The notes: a model not told the origin generated them from the sequence alone. Shown: positions 34,297-42,912, numbered from the stretch's first letter. The stretch is DNA of 43,721 nucleotides from DATAVB01 sp040414495 (GCA_040414495.1 JBEDUI010000210.1:1-43721); one strand, 5' to 3'. A program made the numbers and translations.

Positions 34297-34325
34297 TTGA
34301 CCATGTCGAAGGTAAGCCGTACGGT
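34297..34325 (+). promoter_or_regulatory. ilvB promoter
   Basis: TTGACC (34297-34302) and TACGGT (34320-34325) are separated by exactly 17 bp, a good housekeeping-sigma match. Six bases after the -10 is ATG 34332, the leader peptide start, so the transcript should be leaderless. Confidence 0.75.
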
Positions 34326-34331
34326 CATGCC

Positions 34332-34361
34332 ATGCTCCACGAGTTCCTCGTACTTTGCTAG
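34332..34361 (+). CDS. ilvB leader peptide MLHEFLVLC
   Basis: A nine-codon frame from ATG 34332 to TAG 34359-34361 ends Leu-Val-Leu-Cys, with four Leu/Val codons in total. It begins at the predicted transcription start, so translation would be leaderless. A leader peptide without a ribosome site has been described for ilvBNC attenuation in Corynebacterium glutamicum, although that peptide differs. The stop is the first strand of the next hairpin, the geometry expected of an attenuator. Confidence 0.75.
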   Translation: MLHEFLVLC

Positions 34362-34385
34362 CGCGTCGGCATCTGCTGACGCGCT
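34360..34385 (+). promoter_or_regulatory. Hairpin between ilvB leader peptide and terminator
   Basis: Perfect 8 bp stem AGCGCGTC/GACGCGCT with a 10 base loop, beginning within the leader peptide stop codon and ending two bases before the terminator. It may pause polymerase or act as the alternative structure in attenuation. A ribosome at the stop codon would block it. Confidence 0.65.
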
Positions 34386-34387
34386 CA

Positions 34388-34418
34388 CCCCTCCGTGCTT
34401 CGGCACGAGGGGTTTTTT
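34388..34418 (+). terminator. ilvB attenuator terminator
   Basis: Stem CCCCTC(C)GTGC with TTCG loop and GCACGAGGGG, followed by six Ts, lying 61 bp before the ilvB ATG. It is an intrinsic terminator in a 5' leader. Its 3' arm can also pair with CCTCGTAC inside the leader peptide coding sequence (34346-34353), offering a mutually exclusive fold. Confidence 0.88.
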
Positions 34419-34478
34419 GTTGTCACCGTCCACATTCGAGCCCCATCTGACACCGTCACCATCTGCAGAAGGTCCCCG

Positions 34479-36260
34479 ATGACAGCCTCCAGCACAGCAC
34501 CGCGACCAGCCACCGGCGCACAGTCCATCGTCTATTCGTTGGAAGCGCTCGGCGTCGACGTAGTGTTCGGGATTCCCGGCGGCACGATTTTGCCGACCTA
34601 CGACCCGTTGTATGACTCGACCGCGGTGCGGCACATTCTGGTAAGGCATGAGCAGGGCGCCGGGCACGCCGCCAGCGGCTACGCCCACGCGACCGGTCGG
34701 GTCGGTGTCTGCATCGCGACCTCGGGTCCGGGTGCGACGAACCTGGTGACCCCGATCGCCGACGCCTACATGGATTCGGTGCCGATCGTGGCGATCACCG
34801 GTCAGGTCGGCAACCCGTTGATCGGTACCGACGCCTTCCAGGAAGCCGACATCTGCGGCATCACGATGCCGGTCACCAAGCACAACTTCCTGGTGCAGAA
34901 GGCCGAGGACATTCCCCGCACCCTGGCCGAGGCGTTTCATATCGCCTCGACCGGCCGGCCCGGACCGGTGCTTGTGGACATTCCCAAGGACGTGCAGCAG
35001 GCCCAGACGACATTCGCCTGGCCGCCGGCGATGGAGCTACCCGGTTACCGGCCGGTGTTGCGTCCGCACGGCAAGCAGATCCGGGAAGCCGCGCGGATGA
35101 TCGCGGCGGCCCGCCAGCCGGTGTTCTACGTCGGCGGCGGTGTGCTGAAAGCCCACGCCAGCGACGAATTGCGGCAGCTGGCGGAGCTGACCGGAATTCC
35201 GGTGGTCACCACATTGATGGCGCGGGGCGCATTTCCCGACAGCCACCCGCAGCACATGGGAATGCCGGGAATGCACGGCTCGGTGAGTGCGGTGGCCGCG
35301 TTGCAACGGTCCGATCTGCTCATCACCCTGGGCGCTCGTTTCGACGACCGGGTCACCGGCCAGCTCTCCTCGTTCGCGCCGAATGCAAAGGTTATTCACG
35401 CCGATATCGACCCGGCCGAAATCTCCAAGAATCGGGTGGCCGACGTTCCGATTGTGGGCGACTGCAAAGAGGTGATCAGCACATTGATCCCCGCTGTGCA
35501 GGCGGAATTCGACGCTGGTAACCGCGCTGACATCTCGGCCTGGTGCAGCCAGCTCGACAATTGGCGTAAGACGTATCCGCTGGGTTACGAATGGCACGAT
35601 GACGGTTCGTTGGCCCCGCAGTACGTGATCGAGCGACTGGGCGCGATTTCCGGTCCCGATACGATTTATGTCGCAGGTGTCGGTCAGCACCAGATGTGGG
35701 CAGCTCAGTTTATTTCGTACGAGAAGCCCTACACCTGGATCAATTCCGGTGGCCTGGGAACGATGGGCTATGCCGTGCCGGCCGCGATGGGCGCCAAGAC
35801 CGGCCGTCCGGACACGACAGTGTGGACAATCGACGGCGACGGTTGTTTCCAGATGACCAACCAGGAATTGGCAACCTGCGCCCTGGAAGGCATTCCGATC
35901 AAGGTCGCGATCATCAACAACGGCAACCTCGGTATGGTCCGACAGTGGCAGGCGCTGTTCTACGACGAGCGCTATTCGCACACCCGGCTCGGCACCATCG
36001 CCGACGACTCCGGGAAGGTCCGGGTGCCGGACTTCGTCAAATTGGCCGAGGCGCTCGGTTGCGTGGGCCTGCGCTGCGAGACCCGCGACGACGTCGACTC
36101 GACCATCGAAAAGGCGATGTCGATCAACGACGCACCCGTGGTCTGCGAATTCGTCGTCGGGCAGGATGCCCAGGTGTGGCCGATGGTCGCCGCCGGTGCC
36201 AGCAATGACGAGATCATGGCGGCGCGCGACGTCCGCCCGAACTTCGATGAGGATGCGTAG
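34479..36260 (+). CDS. ilvB: Acetolactate synthase large subunit
   Basis: 593-residue thiamine-diphosphate enzyme. The N-terminal catalytic region has FGIPGGTILPTYDPL and the invariant glutamate in VRHEQGAGHAASGYA; the cofactor site near the C-terminus is GDGCFQMTNQELAT...NNGNLGMV. It condenses pyruvate with pyruvate or 2-ketobutyrate at the start of branched-chain amino acid synthesis. ATG 34479 has AGAAGG upstream. It lies behind a transcription attenuator and is followed by ilvN after 2 bp. Confidence 0.97.
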   Translation: MTASSTAPRPATGAQSIVYSLEALGVDVVFGIPGGTILPTYDPLYDSTAVRHILVRHEQGAGHAASGYAHATGRVGVCIATSGPGATNLVTPIADAYMDSVPIVAITGQVGNPLIGTDAFQEADICGITMPVTKHNFLVQKAEDIPRTLAEAFHIASTGRPGPVLVDIPKDVQQAQTTFAWPPAMELPGYRPVLRPHGKQIREAARMIAAARQPVFYVGGGVLKAHASDELRQLAELTGIPVVTTLMARGAFPDSHPQHMGMPGMHGSVSAVAALQRSDLLITLGARFDDRVTGQLSSFAPNAKVIHADIDPAEISKNRVADVPIVGDCKEVISTLIPAVQAEFDAGNRADISAWCSQLDNWRKTYPLGYEWHDDGSLAPQYVIERLGAISGPDTIYVAGVGQHQMWAAQFISYEKPYTWINSGGLGTMGYAVPAAMGAKTGRPDTTVWTIDGDGCFQMTNQELATCALEGIPIKVAIINNGNLGMVRQWQALFYDERYSHTRLGTIADDSGKVRVPDFVKLAEALGCVGLRCETRDDVDSTIEKAMSINDAPVVCEFVVGQDAQVWPMVAAGASNDEIMAARDVRPNFDEDA

Positions 36261-36262
36261 CC

Positions 36263-36796
36263 ATGAGTAAGAGCACCCATACGTTGTCGGTGCTGGTCGA
36301 GAACAAGCCCGGTGTGCTGGCCCGGGTGGCCGGTCTGTTCAGCCGGCGCGGTTTCAACATCGAGTCGCTCGCGGTCGGACCGACCGAGGTCGACGAGGTC
36401 TCCCGGATAACGATCGTCGTGGACGTGGAGTCCCACCCGTTGGAGCAGGTCACCAAACAGCTCAACAAGCTGGTGAACGTCATCAAGATCGTGGAGCTGG
36501 AGCAGCCGCACGCCGTGGAACGCGAACTGCTGCTGGTCAAGGTCCGGGCCGACACCGCGAGCCGCAGCCACGTCCTGGAAACCGCGCAGTTGTTCCGTGC
36601 GCGCGTGGTCGATGTGGGTGTCGAGGTGGTGACCATCGAGGCCACTGGCACCGCGGACAAGCTCGATGCGCTGCTGCGCGTGCTCGAGCCGTTCGGCATC
36701 AAGGAAATGGTGCAGTCCGGTGTGGTGGCGGTCGGCCGCGGTCCGCGGTCGATCACCAGCGCCGCCAATCTGCGCCCGGTCGAGCGCAGCGCCTGA
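36263..36796 (+). CDS. ilvN: Acetolactate synthase small (regulatory) subunit
   Basis: 177 residues. The N-terminal ACT domain (HTLSVLVENKPGVLARVAGL) binds valine for feedback inhibition and the C-terminal domain completes activation of IlvB. Full length for the family. Spaced 2 bp after ilvB and 37 bp before ilvC. Confidence 0.96.
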   Translation: MSKSTHTLSVLVENKPGVLARVAGLFSRRGFNIESLAVGPTEVDEVSRITIVVDVESHPLEQVTKQLNKLVNVIKIVELEQPHAVERELLLVKVRADTASRSHVLETAQLFRARVVDVGVEVVTIEATGTADKLDALLRVLEPFGIKEMVQSGVVAVGRGPRSITSAANLRPVERSA

Positions 36797-36833
36797 CCGC
36801 GTCAATAAACAAACTGGAGAGGACACGTACGAA

Positions 36834-37847
36834 ATGCCCGCTGAGATTTTCTATGACGACGATGCCGATCTGTCGTTGATCCAGGGTCGGAAGGTCGCTG
36901 TCATCGGCTACGGCAGCCAGGGCCACGCCCATGCGCTGTCCTTGCGCGACTCGGGCGTCGATGTGCGTATCGGGTTGAAGGAAGGCTCCAAGAGCCGGGC
37001 CAAGGCCGAGGAGGAGGGGCTGCGCGTGCTCACGCCGGCGCAGGCCGCCGCCGAGGCGGACCTGGTGAGCATTCAGGCACCGGACACCGTGCAGCGTTCG
37101 CTTTACGCCGAAGACATCGCGCCCAACCTCAAGCCCGGTGACGCGCTGTTCTTCAGCCACGGCTTCAACATCCGTTACGGCTACATCCAGCCTCCGTCCG
37201 ATGTGGACGTCGTGCTGGTCGCCCCGAAGGGCCCGGGTCACCTCGTGCGCCGTCAGTTCGTCGACGGCAAGGGCGTGCCGGACCTGGTCGCGGTTGAGCA
37301 GGACTCGACCGGAAACGCCCTTGCTCTGGGCCTTTCCTACGCCAAGGGCATCGGCGGCACCCGCGCCGGCGTCATCAAAACCACGTTCACCGAGGAAACC
37401 GAGACTGACCTCTTCGGCGAGCAGGCTGTCCTGTGTGGAGGGACCTCGGCGCTGATCCAGGCCGGTTTCGAAACGCTGGTCGGCGCCGGCTACCAGCCGG
37501 AGATCGCGTACTTCGAGGTACTGCACGAGCTCAAGCTCATCGTCGACCTCATCTACGAAGGCGGCATCGCGCGGCAGCGTTATTCCTGCAGTGACACCGC
37601 CGAGTATGGCGACCTCACGCGCGGCCCGCGCATCGTTTCGCCTGCGGTCAAGGCGGAAATGGGCAAGATTCTTAGTGAGATCCAGGATGGCAGCTTCGCC
37701 AAGGAGTGGATCGCCGAGGACGACAACGGCCGGCCGAATTTCCTCAAGCTTCGCGAGGAGGGCAAGGCTCACCAGATCGAGGAGGTAGGAGCCAAGCTCC
37801 GTGGCCTCATGTCCTGGGTGGACCGCCCGATCACCGAGACCGCCTGA
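36834..37847 (+). CDS. ilvC: Ketol-acid reductoisomerase (class I)
   Basis: 337 residues. Rossmann motif VAVIGYGSQGHAHALSLRDS, phosphate loop KEGSKSRAKAEEEG indicating NADPH preference, and metal site in the all-helical C-terminal domain (ETETDLFGEQAVLCGG; DTAEYGDLTRGPR). It converts acetolactate to the dihydroxyacid used by IlvD. ATG 36834 follows GGAGAGG. A strong 32 bp palindrome ends the operon. Confidence 0.97.
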   Translation: MPAEIFYDDDADLSLIQGRKVAVIGYGSQGHAHALSLRDSGVDVRIGLKEGSKSRAKAEEEGLRVLTPAQAAAEADLVSIQAPDTVQRSLYAEDIAPNLKPGDALFFSHGFNIRYGYIQPPSDVDVVLVAPKGPGHLVRRQFVDGKGVPDLVAVEQDSTGNALALGLSYAKGIGGTRAGVIKTTFTEETETDLFGEQAVLCGGTSALIQAGFETLVGAGYQPEIAYFEVLHELKLIVDLIYEGGIARQRYSCSDTAEYGDLTRGPRIVSPAVKAEMGKILSEIQDGSFAKEWIAEDDNGRPNFLKLREEGKAHQIEEVGAKLRGLMSWVDRPITETA

Positions 37848-37866
37848 CGATCATTTGCTCGGCCCA

Positions 37867-37898
37867 CGGCCGGTCGCCACGATCGTGGCGACCGGCCG
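37867..37898 (+). terminator. ilvBNC terminator-like palindrome
   Basis: A perfect 32 bp palindrome, CGGCCGGTCGCCAC-GATC-GTGGCGACCGGCCG, starts 19 bp after the ilvC stop. There is no T-run, which is common in high-GC actinobacterial terminators. Confidence 0.75.
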
Positions 37899-38185
37899 CG
37901 TTGCTTATTCGGCTGACTATTTCCCGTGTTATTTCTTCCGGGGAAGAAATGCGGATGGACAGATTTCCGCTGATGTCACTGGCCATTACGCGCTCTCATA
38001 TACGCGCCCGAGAGGGAATTATTTCCGGCGGAAGCCATGCGACAGTGGACAAAACGGTCGCTCTCCGCACCGTAATGATCACAATTCGTCAACAGATTTG
38101 CGATATTGACGCTAAACTGGCCCATCTGGTCGGTACACCGTTGTGCCCTATGTACACCTGATGACTTCGACCCTCAGGATGCCGA
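37899..38185. promoter_or_regulatory. AT-richer serA upstream region
   Basis: 287 bp clearly lower in GC than its surroundings. It includes ATTTCTTCC-GG-GGAAGAAAT, a palindrome with 9 bp arms at 37931-37950, and repeated ATTTCCG motifs. A 70-codon open frame (37949-38161) has poor third-position GC and is unlikely to be coding. TAAACT at 38113-38118 may be the serA -10 element, but no good -35 is seen. Confidence 0.45.
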
Positions 38186-39793
38186 GTGACCACTGCCGCA
38201 CACCGTCCTGTCGTGCTAGTTGCCGAACAGATTTCCCCCAACGCGTTGTCCGTGCTGGCCACCGACTACGAACTGAGACAGGTGGACGGTAGCGACCGGC
38301 CAGCTTTGCTGGCGGCGCTGGCCGAGGCCGACGCCGTACTGATTCGCAGCGCCACCACGATCGACGCTGAGGCCCTGGCCGCCGCGCCGATGCTCAAGGT
38401 GGTGGCCCGCGCTGGTATCGGCCTGGACAACGTCGACGTCGCCGAGGCGACGACCCGCGGGGTCATGGTGGTCAACGCCCCGACCTCGAACATCATCAGC
38501 GCGGCCGAACACGCCGTGGCGCTGCTGCTGTCGGTGGCCCGGCACGTGCCGGCGGCCGACGCCAGCGTGCGGGCCGGGGAGTGGAAGCGGTCGGCCTTCA
38601 CCGGCGTCGAAATCGCCGACAAGACGGTCGGCATCGTGGGGTTGGGCCGGATCGGGGTGTTGGTGGCGCGCCGGCTGGCGGCGTTCGGGGCGCAGTTGCT
38701 GGCCTACGACCCGTATATCCAGCCGGCCCGCGCGGCCCAGCTGGGTGTGACGTTGGTGGCGTTGGACGAACTGCTGGCGCGCAGCGATTTCATCACCATT
38801 CACCTGCCCAAGACGCCCGAGACGGCGGGCCTGATCGGGGCGGCCGAACTGGCCAAAACCAAGCCCGGGGCGCGGATCGTCAACGCCGCCCGCGGTGGCC
38901 TGATCGACGAGGAGGCGCTGGCCGACGCGTTGCGTTCGGGCCAGATCGCCGGGGCCGGCATCGACGTATTCACCAGCGAACCGGCCAGTGACAACGTTCT
39001 ACTGGGTGCGCCGAATGTTGTCGCCACCCCGCACCTGGGCGCGTCCACCGCCGAGGCGCAGGACAAGGCCGGGCTCGCGGTGGCCCGGTCGGTGAAGTTG
39101 GCGTTGGACGGGGAATTCGTGCCGGACGCGGTGAACGTACAAGCCGGTGGCGTGGTGGCTGAGGAGATCCGGCCCGCGCTGCCGTTGGTCGAACGGCTGG
39201 GTCGGGTGTTCACGGCGCTGGCGGCCGGAGTTCCGGTCAGCGTCGCGGTGGAGGTACGCGGTGAGATCGCGGCGTACGACGTGCAGGTGCTGCAATTGGC
39301 CGCTCTGAAAGGCGTTTTCGCCGACGTGGTCGAGGAGCAGGTGACGTTCGTCAACGCCCCGCTGCTGGCCAAGGAACGTGGAATCGACGTGGGTCTGGCC
39401 ACGTATGCCGAAAGCGCGGAGCACCGTAATCTGGTGACTGTCCACGGTGTACTCACCGATGGCACCCGGGTCAGCGTTTCGGGCACCCTGTCCGGGCCAC
39501 GGGAAATCCAGAAGTTGACCGACGTCGACGGTTACGACGTCGATTTGCGCTTGGAACCGCATTTGTTGTTTTTCCGCTACCACGACCGGCCCGGAATTGT
39601 CGGGGCGGTGGGCGCGCAATTGGGGGCGGCCGGCATCAATATCGCCGGTGCGCAGGTCAGTCGCAGCCAGCGTGGTGGCGAGGCATTGATGGTGCTGTCC
39701 GTGGATTCGGCGGTACCGCCGGCATTGTTGGAGCGCATCGGTGAGGCGATCGGCGCGACCGGTGCGCGCAGCGCGGACCTGGAGGCGGAATAA
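38186..39793 (+). CDS. serA: D-3-phosphoglycerate dehydrogenase
   Basis: 535 residues, the long actinobacterial form. Substrate- and NAD-binding domains (GLGRIGVLVARRLAAFGAQLLAYDP; NAARGGLIDEEAL; PHLGASTAEAQ) are followed by an ASB domain and C-terminal ACT domain (FFRYHDRPGIVGAVGAQL) for serine feedback. It begins serine synthesis, which also feeds cysteine. GTG 38186 has AGGA upstream. It ends 4 bp before leuB, so they are probably co-transcribed. Confidence 0.96.
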   Translation: MTTAAHRPVVLVAEQISPNALSVLATDYELRQVDGSDRPALLAALAEADAVLIRSATTIDAEALAAAPMLKVVARAGIGLDNVDVAEATTRGVMVVNAPTSNIISAAEHAVALLLSVARHVPAADASVRAGEWKRSAFTGVEIADKTVGIVGLGRIGVLVARRLAAFGAQLLAYDPYIQPARAAQLGVTLVALDELLARSDFITIHLPKTPETAGLIGAAELAKTKPGARIVNAARGGLIDEEALADALRSGQIAGAGIDVFTSEPASDNVLLGAPNVVATPHLGASTAEAQDKAGLAVARSVKLALDGEFVPDAVNVQAGGVVAEEIRPALPLVERLGRVFTALAAGVPVSVAVEVRGEIAAYDVQVLQLAALKGVFADVVEEQVTFVNAPLLAKERGIDVGLATYAESAEHRNLVTVHGVLTDGTRVSVSGTLSGPREIQKLTDVDGYDVDLRLEPHLLFFRYHDRPGIVGAVGAQLGAAGINIAGAQVSRSQRGGEALMVLSVDSAVPPALLERIGEAIGATGARSADLEAE

Positions 39794-39797
39794 CGCG

Positions 39798-40880
39798 ATG
39801 ACGATGACAACGAGCGCACCCGCGGGTTTTGTCAGTACCGCGGCGCGAGCCATCAGCGTTGCCGCCATTCCCGGTGACGGCATTGGCCCGGAGGTAATCC
39901 GCGAGGCGGTGAAGGTACTGGCCGAGACGATTCCGACCGTGCAGATCACCTCGTACGATCTCGGCTCGGCGCGGTGGCACAAGACCGGTGAGGTATTGCC
40001 GGACTCGGTCCTGGGTGAGCTGCGCGATCACGACGCGATTCTGCTTGGTGCGGTGGGGCATCCGTCTGTCTCCAGTGGAGTGTTGGAACGGGAACTGCTG
40101 CTACGCCTGCGGTTCGAGCTCGACCTGCACGTAAACCTGCGCCCCATAAGGCTTTTCGACGGGGTGAAGTCCCCGCTGCGTGGCGACCACGAGATCGACA
40201 TGCTCGTGGTACGGGAAGGCACCGAAGGCCCGTACGTAGGCAATGGCGGCGTATTGCGGAAAGGCACGCCGAATGAGGTAGCCACCGAAACCGGCGTGAA
40301 TACCGCATTCGGCGTGGAACGCGTGGTGCGCGATGCATTTCGCCGGGCCGCGGCCAGGCCGCGGCGGCACCTGACCCTGGTACACAAGACGAACGTGCTC
40401 ACCTACGCCGGATCGCTGTGGCGGCGGACGGTGGAGCGACTGGCCCAGGAATATCCCAGCGTGACCGTCGCGTACCAGCACGTCGACGCGGCCGCGATGT
40501 ACTTCGTCACCGATCCGGGTCGGTTCGACGTGATTGTCACGGACAATATGTTCGGCGACATTCTGACCGATCTCGGCGCCGCGATCACCGGCGGACTGGG
40601 CCTGGCCGCTAGCGCCAGCCTCGATTTGAGCCGGGCCAATCCCAGCATGTTCGAGCCGGTACACGGCAGCGCGCCCGACATCGCCGGGCACGGGGCGGCC
40701 GACCCGACCGCGGCCGTGCTCTCGGTGGCCCTGATGCTTGATCACCTCGGCTTCCGCGAGCAGGCCAAGCGGGTCGAGGCCGCGGTGACGTTTGACCTGG
40801 CCACCCGGGACGACAAGGCGCCCGGGCGTACGGCCGAGATCGGCGACCGACTTGCCGCGCTGGCCAGCCGGCGACGGTGA
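39798..40880 (+). CDS. leuB: 3-isopropylmalate dehydrogenase
   Basis: 360 residues. AIPGDGIGPEV near the N-terminus, REGTEGPYVGNGG, the metal-binding DNMFGDILTDLGAAI, and EPVHGSAPDIAG. It makes the keto acid precursor of leucine by NAD-dependent oxidative decarboxylation. It starts at ATG 39798 (or 39804), just after serA. No leuA, leuC or leuD is in the window. Confidence 0.95.
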   Translation: MTMTTSAPAGFVSTAARAISVAAIPGDGIGPEVIREAVKVLAETIPTVQITSYDLGSARWHKTGEVLPDSVLGELRDHDAILLGAVGHPSVSSGVLERELLLRLRFELDLHVNLRPIRLFDGVKSPLRGDHEIDMLVVREGTEGPYVGNGGVLRKGTPNEVATETGVNTAFGVERVVRDAFRRAAARPRRHLTLVHKTNVLTYAGSLWRRTVERLAQEYPSVTVAYQHVDAAAMYFVTDPGRFDVIVTDNMFGDILTDLGAAITGGLGLAASASLDLSRANPSMFEPVHGSAPDIAGHGAADPTAAVLSVALMLDHLGFREQAKRVEAAVTFDLATRDDKAPGRTAEIGDRLAALASRRR

Positions 40881-40893
40881 TCTGGGCCGTAGC

Positions 40894-40962
40894 CAACTCG
40901 CGAAGTTGACCTCCAACTGGTTTAGTTGGGGTTCCTAGCAACTGCTACAGTTCCGGCAGTTG
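40894..40962 (+). promoter_or_regulatory. Three consecutive CAACT/AGTTG inverted repeats in the ilvE leader
   Basis: Inverted repeats CAACT-cgcga-AGTTG (40894-40908), CCAACT-ggttt-AGTTGG (40913-40929) and CAACTGC-N10-GCAGTTG (40939-40962) lie head to tail between leuB and ilvE. All arms share the same five bases, so any left arm can pair with any right arm. TACAGT at 40946-40951 may be a -10 element inside the last repeat. They could be operator sites or alternative RNA hairpins. Confidence 0.6.
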
Positions 40963-41018
40963 TGGTGCGGTCGGGCAAGCCGCCGCATGGTCTGTTTCTC
41001 ATCGACAGGGGAGTCCTC

Positions 41019-41945
41019 GTGCCTCTTACACCCACCAAAAAGATCTGGATGAACGGTGAGTTCGTCGACTGGGACGACGCGACCATCCACGTACTCAACC
41101 CGACCCTGCATTACGGCTGGGGTGTCTTTGAGGGCATCCGGGCCTACGCCACTCCCCGGGGCCCGGCCGTCTTCCGGCTGACCGATCACATCACCCGGCT
41201 GTTCCGTTCGGCGAAGATCTACCTGATGGAGCCGGAGTTCAGCCTCGAACAGATTGTCGCGGCCACCAAGGAGACGGTCCGCATCAACGAGGTCGAGTCC
41301 TGCTATATCCGGCCAATCTTCTACCTGGGCTACGGGGAGATGGGGCTCAACCCACTACCCAGCAAGACCGAGGTGTCGATCGCGGTGTGGCCGTGGGGGA
41401 GCTACCTAGGTGAGGACGCGAAGGCGTCCGGTTGTCGTGCCGCCACGTCGAGTTGGCAGCACATCAACCAGAATTCCATTCCGCCGACCGGCAAGGGCAC
41501 CGGTCAGTACATGAATTCCTCGCTGGCCAAGGTCTCCGCGGTGAAGGCGGGGTACGACGAAGCGATTCTGCTCAGCCCGGCCGGGCACGTCGTGCAGGGC
41601 ACCGGGGAAAACATCTTCATCGTCGAGGACGGCCAGCTCATCACGCCGCCGATCCAGGACGGTTTGCTGCAGGGCATCACGCGCGACTCGGTCATGAAGA
41701 TCGCGCGCGATCAGGGTTACGACGTCCAGGAGCGCACGATCGTGCGCACGGATCTTTACCACGCCGACGAGGCGTTCTTCTCCGGCACCGCCGCCGAGTT
41801 GGTGCCGATTTGCGAGGTCGACGACCGGACGGTCGGCACCGGAAAACCCGGGCCGATGACCACCGAGATCGCCGACATCTTCATGTCCGCCACCGCGGGC
41901 GCGGTCGACCGGTACAAGTCGTGGAACGAGTACGTCAACGACTGA
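41019..41945 (+). CDS. ilvE: Branched-chain amino acid aminotransferase
   Basis: 308-residue class IV PLP aminotransferase. It opens with KKIWMNGEFVDWDDATIHVL and has LHYGWGVFEGIRAY, PLP lysine K159 in TGKGTGQYMNSS, and GTGENIFIVEDG. It performs the final step to leucine, isoleucine and valine. GTG 41019 has AGGGGAG six bases upstream; the open frame upstream covers leader repeats and is not translated. A terminator hairpin lies 33 bp after the stop. Confidence 0.96.
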   Translation: MPLTPTKKIWMNGEFVDWDDATIHVLNPTLHYGWGVFEGIRAYATPRGPAVFRLTDHITRLFRSAKIYLMEPEFSLEQIVAATKETVRINEVESCYIRPIFYLGYGEMGLNPLPSKTEVSIAVWPWGSYLGEDAKASGCRAATSSWQHINQNSIPPTGKGTGQYMNSSLAKVSAVKAGYDEAILLSPAGHVVQGTGENIFIVEDGQLITPPIQDGLLQGITRDSVMKIARDQGYDVQERTIVRTDLYHADEAFFSGTAAELVPICEVDDRTVGTGKPGPMTTEIADIFMSATAGAVDRYKSWNEYVND

Positions 41946-41977
41946 GGCTTCACTGGCTTTTCCGACTGGCTTTTCTG

Positions 41978-42008
41978 GCAGCGTCCGTCCGATCTGGACG
42001 GACGCTGC
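41978..42008 (+). terminator. ilvE terminator
   Basis: Perfect 13 bp stem GCAGCGTCCGTCC/GGACGGACGCTGC with a 5 base loop, no T-run. It is preceded by a 13 bp direct repeat ACTGGCTTTTC(C/T)G. Confidence 0.8.
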
Positions 42009-42075
42009 TGTGTGTGGTGACTAGCGCTCGGAAAAATCCGCTGACATACGGTGGCCGATCGCGCACACTGCCAGC

Positions 42076-42720
42076 ATGACGACGCGACATTGGCCGTTTT
42101 TCGCATTGCGTATTCGTACGCCGCGGCTTGAGTTGCGGCTGCCCTCGACCGAGCAGCTGGACGATCTGGTCGACCTCGTGCTGGATGGCGTACACGACCC
42201 GGAATACATGCCGTTCGGGGTTCCGTGGACCGATGCGCCGCGCGAAGAGTTGGCGTACAACTCGCTTGCCCACAATTGGCAGTCCTGGGCGGACTTCACC
42301 GCGCAACGGTGGCGACTGGATTTCGTCGTGCTGCGCGACAATGTAGTCGTGGGAACGCAGGGAATTGGCGCGCACGATTTCCCGATACTGCGTGAGGTGG
42401 GCACCGGTTCCTGGGTCGGCCGGCGTTTTCAGGGGCAGGGAATAGGCTCGGAAATGCGGGCCGCCGTACTGCATTTCGGGTTCGCCGGGCTCGGCGCGGA
42501 ATGGGCGACGTCATCGGCGTACGACGACAACGCCCGCTCGCTCGGCGTTTCCCGCAAGCTCGGTTACCGTGAGGACGGGATCAGCCGCGATGTGCGGCGG
42601 GGCAAGGCGGCGACGCAGCTGCGGATGCGGCTCAGCCGAGCCGACTGGGAAACGCATCGCAGCGTTGAGGTCGACATCGAGAACCTCGAACCCTGCCTGC
42701 CGTATTTCCAGACCACATAG
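42076..42720 (+). CDS. GNAT-family N-acetyltransferase (RimJ/RimL-like)
   Basis: 214 residues. Opening RTPRLELRLPSTEQLDDLVDL and acetyl-CoA loop GRRFQGQGIGSEMRAAVLHF, then YDDNARSLGVSRKLGYREDG, mark a RimJ/RimL-type GNAT. These acetylate protein N-termini or small molecules; the substrate cannot be read from the sequence. It starts at ATG 42076 with no obvious ribosome site. Confidence 0.88.
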   Translation: MTTRHWPFFALRIRTPRLELRLPSTEQLDDLVDLVLDGVHDPEYMPFGVPWTDAPREELAYNSLAHNWQSWADFTAQRWRLDFVVLRDNVVVGTQGIGAHDFPILREVGTGSWVGRRFQGQGIGSEMRAAVLHFGFAGLGAEWATSSAYDDNARSLGVSRKLGYREDGISRDVRRGKAATQLRMRLSRADWETHRSVEVDIENLEPCLPYFQTT

Positions 42721-42835
42721 GACAGTCCGGCTGCCGTGCTGGCCTGGCCGGTTGCGTTCCCCGCGCTGCCGGCTGCCCCTGCGCGAACGTTGATCGCGGC
42801 TGGCGCCAGGCCGGAGGTCCGCCGCCCTCCTCGCA

Positions 42836-42912
42836 AAGTTGATCATGACGTTTGTCGACGCGATTCTCGGCGTGTCGTCGGCGTGTCGCGCAGGGATCTT
42901 CATGATCAACTT
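42836..42912 (+). repeat. Intergenic inverted-repeat element, family A copy 3
   Basis: 17 bp arms AAGTTGATCATGACGTT and ATCTTCATGATCAACTT with three mismatches enclose a core with two CGGCGTGTCG blocks followed by CGCAGGG, as at 28011-28082. It lies between the acetyltransferase and mscR. The rest of 42721-43078 shows nothing else recognisable. Confidence 0.85.

Noticed and set aside
37949..38161. 70-codon open frame upstream of serA
   Set aside because: Third codon positions are AT-rich, unlike every real gene here, and no ribosome site or family is apparent.
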